Part shown: piece by piece, positions 12,957 to 24,519 of the stretch
Layout of the letters: each line of letters opens with the position of its first letter
Numbering within the stretch: the first letter of the stretch is position 1
Assembly: GCF_030445035.2 (NCBI RefSeq)
Contig: NC_080680.1
Location: 95,237,157-95,301,156 of the forward strand
Direction of reading: 5' to 3'
DNA from: Dasypus novemcinctus
Lineage: Eukaryota > Chordata > Mammalia > Cingulata > Dasypodidae
DNA: 64,000 bases
The notes under the pieces: model-generated
The model's database searches: none
What the model was told of the DNA's origin: nothing
Seen by the model: the letters and a program-made list of their open reading frames with translations, nothing else
Position numbers and translations under genes: made by a program

Positions 12957-13362
12957 TTTAAAAAAGATTTATTTATTTATTTCTCTTCCCTTTCCCCCCA
13001 CCCCAGTTGTCTGTTCTCTGTGTCTATTTGCTGCATCTTCTTTTTCTGCTTCTGTTGTTGTCAGCGGCACAGAAATCTGTATTTCTTGTTGTTGCATCAT
13101 CTTGTTGTGTTAGCTCTCTGTGTGTGTGGTGCCATTCCTGGGCAGGCTGCACTTTCTTTCGCGCTGGGTGGTTCTCCTTACGGGGCACACTCTTTGTGCG
13201 TGGGGCTTCCCTATGTGGGGGACACCCCTGCGTGGCACGGCACTCCTTGTGCGCATCAGCACTGGTGTGGGCCAGCTGCACACAGGTCAAGGAGGCCCGG
13301 GGTTTGAACTGCAGACCTCCTATGTGGTAGATGGACACCCTAAATACTGGCCAAGTTCGCCA
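12957..13362 (-). repeat. DAS-type tRNA-derived SINE, copy 1
   Basis: On the minus strand it begins with a tRNA-like head that is partly decayed in this copy, with box B 'ggtttgaactgcagacc' seen reversed at about 13300-13317. The long body follows, with 'cattcctgggcaggctgc' and 'cactttctttcgcgctggg' on the + strand, and it ends in a T/A-rich tail ('agatttatttattta') at 12964. It lies immediately next to the 3' end of the OR pseudogene. All long ORFs across 13007-13437 are SINE translations, not genes. Confidence 0.9.
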
Positions 13363-14475
13363 CCACAACATTGGTTCTTTATCCTACCAATCAGCTTTCT
13401 CAAGCCTTGGTTCAGATCTTTGTTTTTCAGGCTGTAGATAAAAGGGTTCAACACAGAAGTTAATATAGTGTAGATCAGGGATTCTTAACCTTTTTTGTTC
13501 TGTGGATCCCTCTGCCAGTCAGGTGAAATGAATACTACTGTAATTTATTTATCATACATTCACAAGTATAGGAAATGCTAGGTTTCAGTTAGCAGTCAGA
13601 GAAAATAAAGATAATAAGTTCATTTTTTTCAATTCAAGCTCACTGGCCCCCTGAAATCTGGTTAAGAACACCTATCTAGTCCTCGACAGTATAACTAGTT
13701 AGGAGATGGAAATAGACATAGTTAATACTCCCATAAAACTTGGCCACAACAGGAGATGAGAGCCAAGAGTAGAGAAAGCATTGTACTTCCCAGCTGCTGA
13801 AGGGATTTTCAAAAGAGTGGTGAGGATTCTCAGATAAGAGATGATGACATGTGTAAAGGGAGTTATTTTGATAGAGAGTCTTTCTGTCTTTATCACTATT
13901 TCATTGACAAATGTAAATGAACAGGACAACTTCAGCACTGGACTGGCATCAGAGCAGAAGTGATGGATAACACTGGAGGAACAGAAGGTAAGTCAATTCA
14001 CCAGGAGTACATTCAGGAGTTAATCGAGGAATGGGATGCAGAAGGAAATGACCAGCAACAGGACACAGTGCTTGTGGCTCATGGTGGTGATGTACTGAAA
14101 GGGGTTGCATATGGTCACATACTGGTTAGCGGTCATGGTCCTTAGGACGTAACTATCCATGCCACTAAAGGATAGGAAGAATAGGAAGAAATACACATAT
14201 GGGTCAGGCACTCATGATAGGGAATGGTCTTTGTCTCACATAAGAAGTTTATGAACATCTTAGAAATAATTACTCTTGAGTAGCAAATATCTATAAAAGC
14301 CAAGGTATTCAGAAAGACTAACAAGGGGGTCTATAGGTAAGTATCTGAATAGATGGCTAGGAAAATTATCAGGCTTCCCATCAGTATGACTAGGTAGATG
14401 GTTAGAAAAAGGACAAAGGGGGGCTTCTAGACCTCAGGCTAGAGGATAGACATAGGTGGATGAATTCAGAGGGTC
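13363..14475 (-). pseudogene. Olfactory receptor pseudogene (class II, family-1-like)
   Basis: Olfactory receptors are single-exon seven-helix GPCRs of nasal sensory neurons. Read on the minus strand, the hallmarks appear in order but in different frames. A TM2 segment 'FIDICYS..ISKMF.NFL' lies near 14300-14230. A TM3 end 'FSGMDSYVL' is followed by the degraded DRY-type motif 'ANQYVTICNPFQY' (about 14165-14085). TM4 then 'MSHKHCVLLLVISFCIPFLD' meets a stop, and the TM5-6 loop reads 'LKIPSAAGKYNAFSTLGSHL' near 13815-13755. The C-terminal '[12 protein letters not shown]' is at about 13460-13415. Several frameshifts and stops break it, and a 193-bp DNA transposon sits between TM6 and TM7. A DAS-SINE abuts the C-terminal end. 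It cannot make a receptor. Confidence 0.9.
13480..13672. mobile_element. Small DNA-transposon-like element with terminal inverted repeats
   Basis: The ends are inverted copies: 'attcttaacc' at 13481 and 'ggttaagaac' at 13660. They flank about 190 bases with no ORF, inserted between the TM6 and TM7 codons of the OR pseudogene. The 'tctgtggatccctctg' interior resembles old mammalian MER elements of hAT type. I could not see a clean 8-bp target duplication. Confidence 0.6.
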
Positions 14476-15967
14476 TTGCTATATTGTTCCATCCCATGGT
14501 TTTGATCTTTCCTCAAGATAAATAATACTCTAAACTAAGACCTATCTCCAAGCATCTTCTGACATTATTTCAACTGAGATATTATAAATGTTAATTTGCA
14601 TTTCTTCTTTCCTTCATTAATGTAGATAATTGAGAATCAAATGCATTTTTCCCTCTACATTTTATCTCTGAAAACATATCATAGAAGGAGGTGGTGGGAC
14701 CAGAGAAAGAAATGGGTATAGATTGAAAGACTTCTCTCTCTTATCTCCTTGCCTTCTGTTTGATGATCATAGTCTGTATGACTGATGTGGTCCAGGCACA
14801 TAATGGGACACAGGGAAAAGTCTCTTTCTGTTTAGGAATTTCAGTAGATAATCTTGCCTGGATAAGTAGGTACTAGCCTTTGAATCATCCACTTCTTGAA
14901 TTCAGATCCTTCTTTTTACCATTAGTTATCCTGGAATCTTGGCATTGAATTCTGATGGTATCACACAAACTTTTCTTCTCCTTCACTGTGTTAAGTGTAT
15001 CTTTCTTGACTCAGAGAGTTATGATTTGAAATAGGAGAAAAAGTTGCAAACAGAGACACAAATCCAGTGAGGCATGAATGGAGGCCTTATATTTAAACAT
15101 GTCCTATCAAACGTCCCCGACTTATCAGTTCTAACATTGTTGTATGTGTTTATTTGTAAATGTGAATTTTTTCCCAAATCATCTCAAGCAGAGATGGTTA
15201 TCTGATCTTTGATAAACATTCTGCTCCTCTTATATCTGGGTGATGTCCTCCAAGTTACTATAGGACTTGTTTCATCTGAGGGGGTTGTAGTGATATACAG
15301 CATACCCTCTTCAAGGTATTGTCCTGTGCCTTTGTACCCAACTCCCTGGAGTTTAGTTGGGAAAGCCATTAGAAAACAAATAATCAATCCCTTCATTTAT
15401 TAGATACTCTCCTAAGAAATCAAGAGCATATCTCCTGTCTTCTCATTTTCCAAGTCGCCCTCTCCTTGTCTACATATTCTAAGATCCTGTACAATGCCTT
15501 GCCTTGAATTTGCTGGCTCAGCTAAGATGTCCAATGAGTATAACTATTTGAAGAATCATTGATGAACATGGTCCTGAACAGGCATATAGCAAACCTGTCC
15601 AGATTATCACAGACTCACATATTGCAGTGTAATCTCTCATTATTTCTCAGTTCCTTCAAGGGATTAAAAAAAATACCTATGACATTGTGATGGCTATGTA
15701 AACCTCTGCTTTTATAAACTCACTTTAAAGAAAGCTCCTACTGGCTCTGGAGCTACCACATGTTATAGGAAACAGTGTCACAGCCCTGATTTTAGACCTC
15801 CTCTCTCGGATTTACTCATCCCTGAATCTACTGCCAAGTAGGTCAGTTTCAGTTCTTGCCTTAACTACTTAAAGTACTACCACTTGAGCTTTTTTCCTTT
15901 CTGTACCAACAATACTTACGAGTTTGATCAGGGAAGCAAAATTACTATGAGTGATATGGACTTTATC
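14476..15967. other. Intergenic DNA, nothing recognised
   Basis: It lies upstream of the OR pseudogene on that gene's strand, so remnants of its promoter or 5' exons could be here, but none is visible. Overlapping 64-70 aa frames near 15184-15403 are not recognisable. Confidence 0.45.
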
Positions 15968-15974
15968 AGGGATT

Positions 15975-16181
15975 TTTCCCCCTTCTCTTTATTTTTTAAA
16001 AATGTTACATTAAAAAAAAATAAGAGGTCCCCATATACCCCCACCCCCTCACTCCACTCCTCCCACATCAACAATCTCTTTCATCATGGTGGGACATTCA
16101 TTGCATTTGGTGAATACATTTTGGAGCACTGCTGCACCACATGGATAATGGTTTATATCGCAGTTTACACTCTCCCCTAGT
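15975..16181 (-). mobile_element. Short 5'-truncated L1 3' end, antisense
   Basis: A reversed poly-A-rich part and 'aggtccccatatacccc' are followed by 'gggacattcattgcatttgg', as in the other antisense L1 ends. A 7-base direct repeat AGGGATT at 15968-15974 and 16182-16188 flanks it and may be the target duplication. Confidence 0.75.
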
Positions 16182-16188
16182 AGGGATT

Positions 16189-16507
16189 AGACCTTACTGT
16201 GGGAGATGGTAAGAAGTGAATGGAAAGCTGTTGCCTTTTCATCCAATCTTCTGTAGATCAGCAGAACCAGAAGTTAGGAAGAAAACTTGGATGTGCAGTG
16301 GGGGAGAGAGAGAACTATTGGACCCTATGGATACAATTTGGAACCAATGAGGGTAAATGAACCCATGAGGAAAACATGGAACTCACTATCTTCCACCTCA
16401 GTGGCATAGGTGACCTGCAGAGGCAACTGGCATCCTTTGCCACAGAGCTGCTCATGCAGCTGGTCCATGGCTTGGAGAAGTTGAAATAGGAGCTGGAGGG
16501 ACTTTGA
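16189..16507. other. Unidentified sequence with coding-like reading, no clear gene
   Basis: The + strand gives a short open stretch with 'GIGDLQRQLASFATELLMQL', and the minus strand has overlapping 75 and 91 aa frames. It may be a retrocopy scrap, but no family is recognised and no start, poly-A or duplication supports it. Confidence 0.2.
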
Positions 16508-19030
16508 GATAAAATAGACTTTAAGTAAAAAACAGTTAGAGGGATGTTGCATACTGATAAAAGAGACAATTCAACAGGAAGATATAACAATTATAATCTA
16601 TATGTACCTAACAAGGGAGCCCTAAACTATTTGAAGCAAATACTGACAGATTTGAAGGGAGGAATTGGTAGTTTTACTTTAATAATAGGAGACATTAACA
16701 CACCACTTTCAATAACGGGTAGAGCATCTAGTCAGAACATCAAAAAGGAAGTAAAGGTCTTGAATGATACACTAAATCAACTAGACCTAACAGACATTTA
16801 GATAACATTGCACCCAACAAAAACAGAATACACATTCCTCTTTTTTTTGTCTTTATTTTTTTAATGTTACATTAAAAAATATGAGGTCCCCATATACCTC
16901 CACCCCCCTCACCCCACTCTTCTCCCCATAACAACCACCTCCTCAATCATCATGAGACATTCACTGCATTTGGTGAATACATCTCTGAGCACCACTGTAC
17001 CTTATGGTAAATGGTCCACATGATAGCCCACACTCTCCCACAGTCCACCCAGTGGGCCGTGGGAGGACATACAATGTCTGGTAACTGTCCCTGCAGCACC
17101 ACCCAGGACAAATCCATGTCCTGAAAATGCCCCCACATCACATCTCTTCCTCCCACTCTCTACTCCCAGCAGCCACCATGGCCACTTTCTCCACACCAAT
17201 GCCACATTTTCTTTGATTACTAATCACAATAGTTCATGAATAGAATATCAGTAAGTCCACTCTAATCCATATTCTATTCCTCCATCCTGTGGACCTAAGA
17301 ATAGTTGTGTCCACTCCACATCTATATCAAGAGGAGGCTTAGATTCCACATGGATGCTGGATGCAATTCTCCTGCTTTCAGTTGTAGGCACTCTTGGCTC
17401 CCTGGTGTGGTGGTGAGTGCGGATGTATCATTCTCTAGGATAGACCATATGTAGGGTCACAAAACAAGTTTCAAAAATTTCAGAAATATTGAAATCACAC
17501 AATGTACAGTCTCTGACCACAACAGAATGAAGCTAGAAAATAATTGCAGAGGGAGAAAGCAAAAATTCACAAATATGTGGAAATTAAACAACATACTCTT
17601 AAACAACCAGTGGGTTAAGAAGGAAATCAAAAGTGAAATTAAGAAATACCCTTAGCAAAAGAAAATGATAATATATCATACCAAAACTTATGGGATGCAA
17701 TGGAGGCAGTGCTGAGAGGGAAATTTATAGCTCTAAATGCTTACATTAAAAAAGAAAGCCTTCAAATCAGAAACCTCATAAAAACTGGAAGAACTAGAAA
17801 AAGAAGAGCAAACTAAATCCAAAGCAAGCAGAATGAAGGACATAACAAAGATTAGAGTGAAGATAAATGAAATAGAAAACTAAACAAAACAAAAAACAAT
17901 AGAAACTACAAAACCAAATTTTGTTTCTTTGAAAAGATCAACAAAAGCAACAGCAACAAACCTTTAGCTAGACTGAGAGGATAAAAAAATAGAGAGGATA
18001 CAAATAATGAAAATCAGAAATGAAAAGGGGGGCATTATTACCACATTATGCAATGGCTTCTTAGTATTTATAAAAGAATAAGGAATAAAGAAAAAGTAGA
18101 TAAATGGGACCTCATCAAAATTAAAAACTTTTGTTCCTCAAAGGACTTTATCGTGAAAAAAGACAACATACACAATGGGAGAAAATATTTGGAAACCACA
18201 TATCTGATAAAGATTTAATATCCAGAATACAAAAAGAAATCCTTCATTTTTTCCAACAAAAATACAAAAAACCCAATTAAAAAGTGGACAAAAGACTTAG
18301 ACATCTCTCCAAAGAAGATATACAAAAGGTTAGAAAGCATATAAAAAGATGCTTAACATAATTAGTCACCAGGGAAATGCAAATCAAAACCACACTGAGA
18401 CACCTTTTCACACCCATTAGAAAGGTTGCTATTAAAAACAAACAAAACAAAACAGAAAGCTAAGTATAGAACTACCATAGTACTGGAAAATCCCACCACT
18501 AGGTATATATCCAACAGAATTGAAAGCAGGACTTGAACAGATATTTGCACACCTTTGCTCAGAGTGGAATTATTCACAATTGCCAAAAGATGGAAGTTAC
18601 TCAAGTGCCCATTAACCAATGAATGGATAAAGTATGGTATATACAGACAATGAAATATTCAGTCATAAAAAGGAATGAAGTCCTGATACATGCAACAACA
18701 TGGAGGAAACCTGAAGACATCATGCTGAATGAAATTAGCCAGATACAAATGGACAAGCATTGTATTATCTCACTGTTTTGAAACAATGAATAAACAAACT
18801 CATGGAGTCGGAGTCTATTGTATAGATTACCAGGGAACAGGGTAGGGAGAGGGGATGAGAAGGAAAGCCTTACAAGGTACAGGGCTTCTATTTGGAATGA
18901 TGAAAATGTTTTGGTGGTGGATGTTGGTGATGGTAGCCCAATGTTGTGAACACATTTAACAGTACTGAAATATATACCTAAATATGTCTAAAAGGGGAAA
19001 TGTTAGGTTGCTAATAGAACACAATTTTTA
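16508..19030 (+). mobile_element. Old L1 (ORF2 remnant to 3' end), internally deleted and interrupted
   Basis: L1 ORF2 endonuclease-region words are present in order: 'KRDNSTGRYNNYNLYVPNKG' (about 16559), 'GDINTPLS' at about 16690, then after an insertion 'ctaggatagaccatatg' (17435) and 'cttatgggatgcaatgg' (17686). Near 18045 the sequence jumps from the linker to the C-terminal part ('aaagtagataaatgggacc'). The reverse transcriptase core is therefore missing. The 3' part continues to the A-rich end near 19030. Many stops are present. It is more diverged than the 9.7-kb L1, so it is an older subfamily. Confidence 0.85.
16841..17417 (-). mobile_element. 5'-truncated L1 3' end inserted antisense into the old L1
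   Basis: A reversed L1 terminus ('aggtccccatatacctcc') plus about 550 bases of 3'UTR up to 'ggctccctggtgtggtgg' matches the reverse complement of about 52930-53510. The host L1 ORF2 resumes directly afterwards, so the order of insertion is clear. Confidence 0.85.
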
Positions 19031-19154
19031 AAAATTCCATGGAACTACATTACACAGTCTACCCTAAGTTAAACCATGAAATTTAATTAATAGTACAATC
19101 ATAAAAATTTGCTATGATCAGTTGTAAGAAATGTTCCACACCAATGTAAAGTGT

Positions 19155-19320
19155 TAATGGTTATATGGCCCCCACCTCTTCTAGCGTCTCCAGCTCTCCT
19201 TCAAATTCTCTGAGTCTTAGGCATGGTGTATATCAAGGTCTTTGCAAAGGGCACTGCCTTCTTCTGCAATGCAACAATACTAACTTTTCACAGCATTCGT
19301 CACCAACTTCTCCTCTTGGT
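19155..19320 (-). pseudogene. Fragment of an unidentified retrocopy (short copy)
   Basis: It is nearly identical in order to part of 20380-20545: 'ctcttctagc', 'ctccttcaaattctctgagt', 'aggcatggtgtat', 'aagggcactgcc', 'ttttcacagcattc'. In the longer copy the minus strand reads as a coding-like sequence. The gene of origin is not recognised. Confidence 0.45.
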
Positions 19321-19664
19321 TATATGTTAACAGAATATATGGGAATCCTGTTTTTATGCATGATTGTTCTGTAAACCCACAACTTCTCTAGTAAAGAAAA
19401 AAGAACACTGATCCTTTGCTTATACCTGCCCTTCATTTGAAAACTTCCCTTCCATCTTATATATCTTTTGGTATTCTAATAATATTTTAAGGCTCAAATA
19501 TACTTGATCCAGGAAGCTTTCTTTGAGACTCCCAATTGGAATCTTTTATTGTTTTGTACTGTATTAACTTAGGTAAATTAGAGCTATGTTTCCTAGAGTA
19601 GCATTACCTATATGAGTCAAGGGAAGGATTTGCTAAAAGAGAAACATGTAGCTTTAAAAATTTT

Positions 19665-20125
19665 TTTTTTAAATCAGTTTTCTTGATACATATTAATAAA
19701 GCATACACTCTATCCAATGTGTACAGTCAATGGTATTTGATATCATTACATAGTTGTGCATTCATCAATTCAATCACCATTAGAGTATTTTCATTTTACC
19801 AATATTAATAGTAATAACAAACAAAAAACCTGGAAAAACAAATAACTGTACCCCTTAATATTTACCTCTCAATCTCTCTAAGCTTCCCCTGCAATATATA
19901 GCTGTTATTTGATTTCTATCTCTAATTTATTTTGTATATTCATATTTTTCTTTTCTTAAGTATTTTTTTTCAGTTTTATTGATACATATTAATATAGCAT
20001 AGATCTGTTCAAAGAGTACAATTACTGGTATTCTGTGTAATCATATGTTTGTGCATTCATCACCCCAATCATATCCAGAGCACTTCCATTATTCCAATAA
20101 TAATAATAAACAACAAACAAACAAA
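19665..20125 (-). repeat. Two tandem old L1-like 3' ends, antisense
   Basis: 'cttgatacatattaataaagcat' at 19682 and 'attgatacatattaatatagcat' at 19979 open two similar blocks. Both continue with 'tagttgtgcattcatca' or 'tttgtgcattcatcacc' and 'caataataataataaac'-like ends. The words resemble xenarthran L1 3' ends read in reverse; subfamily not assigned. Confidence 0.5.
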
Positions 20126-20264
20126 ACTGATCACTCTCAATCTCTCTATGCCTTGCCTGGAGAACATAGCTTCTTTTCCTTCTCTCTAGTATATTTGTAT
20201 TTATATTTTGTAAAAACAGTCTTATATATGCAATATCATTCTTATTTGTGTTTTACATGATGAA

Positions 20265-20545
20265 AAACAGTAGCTTTTAAACTTTGAAGACGAAGGCAAG
20301 GCCCTCAGACACTTTTGCAGTTTACACACAGTGTCACTGATCTGCTGGCTCATGTTATTGGTGTTTTGCAGCAGCCAGGTCCCTACCTCTTCTAGCATCT
20401 GCCAGATCTCCTTCAAATTCTCTGAGTCTAAGGCATGGTGTATGGCAAGGTCTGTTGCAAAGGGCACTGCCTCCTTCTGCAATGCAATGCAACAATACTA
20501 GCTTTTCACAGCATTCTTCACCAACTTTGCCTCTTGGTCTCATAT
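20265..20545 (-). pseudogene. Unidentified protein retrocopy (long copy), broken
   Basis: The minus strand keeps an 86-codon open frame (20482-20222) containing 'HHALDSENLKEIWQMLEEVG' and 'NMSQQISDTV', an alpha-helical, acidic, coiled-coil-like sequence. Upstream codons 'KLVKNAVKS' lie in line with it before a stop. No introns or start codon are visible, so it looks like a fragment of a processed mRNA copy. I do not recognise the parent gene. A shorter second copy lies at 19155-19320. Confidence 0.4.
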
Positions 20546-21063
20546 TACACATTTTATCTGATTTTCCAACCTTCCTTTTCAGATCTTTATTTACTAGCTC
20601 CTTTCACTCTTGTATAAGGTCTAATACTTACATTAAACCCCTTATTTCCTATCATGTACAGTAATTCTTCTTGCCTGATAGAAACCTGATGGATCCACAA
20701 ATTGGTATCAGAATTGAGATGCTGCCATAGAAAAACTTAAACATGTGGCATTGTTTTTGCAAGCAAGGAGTGGATAGATGTTGGAAGAGTCTCAAGGAAA
20801 CTTTTAGTAAAGACTTGAAGGGTAGGGAGGTAATTGTCATTGGAAGGTTGGAGAAAGGCAACTTCTATTATATGTGGTGGAAATTTGGCAACATTATCAC
20901 CTATAATAATGAGGAAAAATATATATAACTAATGAATTAGTTGATTTGTAGAAAGAGATTTCCAGGAAGAATATTGAAAATGCAAATTGATTACTTTTGG
21001 AAATATGAAGGAAATAGAGAAATCTCAGTATAACCTTTCTATCCAGCAAAATGATCTCAAAGT
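20546..21063. other. Unassigned repeat-like DNA
   Basis: 'gtggcattgtttttgcaagc' and 'gtggatagatgttggaagag' read like the interior of an old LTR retroelement, but no LTR or ORF is visible. No gene is supported. Confidence 0.3.
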
Positions 21064-21076
21064 AAGAAATGTCCTT

Positions 21077-22420
21077 AACAGACCATTGTGCAAAGCCCTT
21101 GATATTGATGATTGTGCTTATGAACCTTTTCTTTTGATATTGAAACTTAGCCTAGTATTATATGGTGCCTAAGAGTTACCTCCTGAGGGCCTCCTTTTGT
21201 TCAAATATGGCCGCTCTCTAAACCAAACTCAGCATATGAATGCATGACCTTCCCCCTGGCATGGGACATGAGTCCTGGGGATAAGCCTCCCTGGCACTGA
21301 GGGATCACTGCCAAGCATCAACTAAACATGCACTTGGAAAAAGACCTTGACAATAAGGGGGAAATGATAAATACAAATGAGTTCTTATAGCTAAGAGATT
21401 TCAAAGTGTGTTGGAAGAGTAGGGTTATGCACATCTCAGCAGGATCTCATTGACTGCTATAGTAAATATTGCCTCAAATAGCAGGGTTCCTGAGGGCTCT
21501 AGAGACATGCAGAAACTATAGGCAGGGCAGACAGGTCAGGAGTTTGGCATGCTGTCATTGGGCCTTACCTTGGAACTTATGCTCCCCAGTGTGACAGAAT
21601 CAGACTCCTTTGTGGTTTCTCTACACATGGCTCTTCTGCCCCTTCTATTTGAACCAATAGTTAGTACTATGCTTGGTTGATGTATGTCCAAGAGACTTAA
21701 ATCTTTGGTCTCTCCGTGTGCCAGTTGGAGTCTGAATCTCAAGAGTTACAACACCCATGTTCCAGTTCATTGGACTCAACCAGAACAACTAAAAGGTGAT
21801 GATGGTGATCAATGCCTGGCCAATGCCTATCCCAAGGAACAGCGAGAGTCTGCAACTGCAAGCAAGATAGTTCCATTCATCTGCCCCATGGGATCTAAGC
21901 CCTCTCTCAATTAGAGGCAGAGTGGTCATCACCACTCCAAAATACTCAAGATTGGGGAATGATTAATGGACTAAAGTAGACGTACTATTATTCTACTATA
22001 GACTTATTGTTATTCTAGCAATGAAAGAATGCTTATCAGTGATGTGGAGGTAGTGGCCACCAAAGTTTCTGAGGTGAGGGAGAGGGAAAAATAGGTGTAA
22101 TATGTAGGCATTTTTGGTCATCAGAATTATCCTGCATGACATTGCAATTCAGGTCATATATATATTTTCTCATAACTTATAAAATTGTGCGGGATAGAGT
22201 GTATACAATAATGTAAACTATAATCCATGGTTAGTGGCAATGCTTCAATATGTGTTCATCAATTGTAACAAATGTACCACACTAATGAAAAATGTTAATG
22301 TGGGAAAGTGTGTTAATGTGGGAGGGGAAGAGAATGGGTGATATGAGAATCCCCTTATTTTTTATTTAACATTTATGTAATCTAAAGTTTCTTTAAAATA
22401 AGTAAATAAATAAAAAAAAA
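21077..22420 (+). mobile_element. 5'-truncated L1 3' region with target-site duplication
   Basis: A diverged sense copy of the L1 3' region (words 'cctccctggcactgagggatcactgcc' and 'aagaccttgacaataaggggg' match about 52330-52500). It ends in an A-rich tail at 22397-22420. Flanking direct repeats AGAAATGTCCTT at 21065-21076 and 22421-22432 mark the target duplication and prove an L1-type insertion of just this piece. The open frames in it are chance. Confidence 0.85.
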
Positions 22421-22432
22421 AGAAATGTCCTT

Positions 22433-23694
22433 GAGGTAAATATGAAATCAAGAGTTCAGCTACAAGACCCTTTCTTAAGAGCTTAGAAGGATTTAAGATC
22501 TTTTTTGTAGACATTCTTAGATAAATAATAGCGTTTCCAAAATATCAATGGAATACTTCTTTGACTCTCTCTGCTAAATGACAGGGTTTTTAAGAATCTT
22601 AAGGCAATTAGAAATAATATCATGATATGCACAAGATGGAAGATATATTAAATCACTTATTTGAATCAGTTTAAGGGCCAGGTTTGGCTTTAATGCTCGT
22701 AGACACATGAAAATGTGTCTACAAGCACATGAAAGCATTTCTGCGTAGTAAAGAGATCAGGATGGAGGAGAGGTGGTTCAGGAACTATGTAATTTTCCAT
22801 TGAGCTTCCTTCATGGTTTTAGTCAAACCTAGTATCTGGATCTATTCTAAAATTGCAACTCCTCATCCCCCTATTCTGGTATTAGTTTTGGTCTAGTGCT
22901 GGAAGCAGATGAATTAATGATAAGATCTTGTCTGTTTGTTTATATATGATGAAAATGGTGATTGAATTTCTTTCCACATATGTAGCCTTCAGAAAAAGGA
23001 AGCACAAGTCCCAAATGACTGGTCAATGGGAGAAGGAGGAAAGCAAAAATAATATCCAAAACAAGGAGAGTACCATGAGAGAGAAGCCAGATGAACCACA
23101 TTTTGGGGGCACCAGGAAAAAGTAATTCTGGACCAAACCTCTCTAACAAAACAAGGAAAGGAAGACTTTGGGGAGAAACTGTCAATGAAACAGACCCAGA
23201 GGGAGATATTCTTAATTCTGAACTACAATGGTAGTTTATGCAACCCTTTAAAATCACATATATGCATTCAAATCTGAATTGTAACTGATACTGCCATTTA
23301 CTCTGATCAATGTAGCTACTATAGGGTTGACTCAATTTCTATTTTAGTATTCATAGAGTCTTGTGGCTTTTTTCTTCATTCCACTGACTTGACTGAATTC
23401 AAATCCTGAACCATCTACACAAAGCTAGACTTCCACCCACAAAAGAAAGTGCCACTTTTAATCTATATAAATTCAATGACATTATTCTCTCTTATATTTG
23501 TATGTAATTGGTCATGACCTCATAGTGCCAGGATTGTGCTCTGCCTTAACTTCTTCAAAAAACAGCAGCAGCAGCAACTACTACAATATATTGAACACTT
23601 AGTACAATCCAGGCATGTGGCACTAACAAAAATTCTTGGATATATACCAATTGTTATGTAATTAGTTTGGAAAAGGGCTGCTGATGCATAGTAC
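22433..23694. other. Intergenic DNA, one strong hairpin
   Basis: No gene is recognised. The overlapping 65 aa (+) and 131 aa (-) frames at 22928-23335 show no family features, and the 131-aa frame gives no convincing domain. A perfect hairpin is listed separately. Confidence 0.45.
22694..22727. other. Perfect inverted repeat (hairpin with GAAA loop)
   Basis: GTAGACACAT (22699-22708) and its exact complement ATGTGTCTAC (22713-22722) are separated by GAAA. The stem extends by TGCT/AGCA beyond one C-A mismatch, giving about 15 paired positions with a GNRA-type loop. The function is unknown. Confidence 0.6.
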
Positions 23695-24010
23695 CGGATA
23701 TCTGTTAGCCTTAATGGAGGGGATTTATTTGGGGTAAAAGCTCACAGTTCCAAGGCCATGAAAAATTCAACTCAAGGCACCATCAGAGCTGCTTTCTCAC
23801 CTAAGTTAGTTACTGATGATCCTAGCATGTTGCCATGTGGTGAAGCGAGATGGCTGCCGATTTTTGCCCAGGTTTCAGCCTTCTCCTCTGGAAACAAAAG
23901 TTCTTAAACTTAATCTATTTGAACATGAGTGAGTTGAATATTATCCTCATCACTTAAAACTTTCTCTCCTTAGTAAGAATATATTTCTTAAGGAATTACC
24001 AAGCAAACTA
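23695..24010 (+). repeat. Unclassified interspersed repeat, copy 2
   Basis: 'ggggatttatttggggtaaa', 'ctcacagttccaaggccatg' and 'caactcaaggcacca' repeat the opening order of the repeat at 4354, with many differences. Family not recognised. Confidence 0.45.
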
Positions 24011-24179
24011 CTTCAAATTTGGATAAATATGTTTTTACAACCCCAGTTACAAACATAGGAAAGCACTGCAGTTGGCAGTTAATAATATAGTCTTAGTTTT
24101 AGATAGATTAGGAACTGAATTTTTATTAAAACACTTTAAATGAGACTATGGAGAAGGATTTCAACAATAAGAATGAATT

Positions 24180-24400
24180 ACATGGTGTTTATTGTATGTG
24201 AAGTCTTATTGTAAGCATCTTACATAAACTCAATACTCAGTAGCAAGTTTACGATGTATAGACTATTACCATCCTCATTTACAGATGAGAAAACTGAGGC
24301 ACATTTGGGTTAATATGTTTGCCCAAGATCACTTATTTGGTGATAGAGCTGATATTAGAACTCTATAGTCTATTAACTTAAATACTAAACTATTCATCTT
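24180..24400 (-). repeat. MIR SINE (ancient, reverse orientation)
   Basis: 'catttacagatgagaaaactgaggcac' is followed by 'tgcccaagatcact' and 'gagctgatattagaactct', a clear antisense MIR core. Directly downstream, 'cataatcattcaataaatatt'-like words (about 24480-24500) suggest a second MIR 3' end in sense. Confidence 0.75.
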
Positions 24401-24519
24401 TTTAAGTATTAACTCAAAAGTACTATAGTGAGAACGAAATGAACAAAACCATGTAATACCTGGATGGTATCTGTCACATAGTCATCATTCAATAAATATT
24501 AACTGGCATTTTATCATCA

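Noticed and set aside
13007-13437. Overlapping 95-115 aa ORFs on both strands
   Set aside because: They translate the DAS-SINE body; the same frames recur at 25099-25552 and 42526-43002, so they are not genes.
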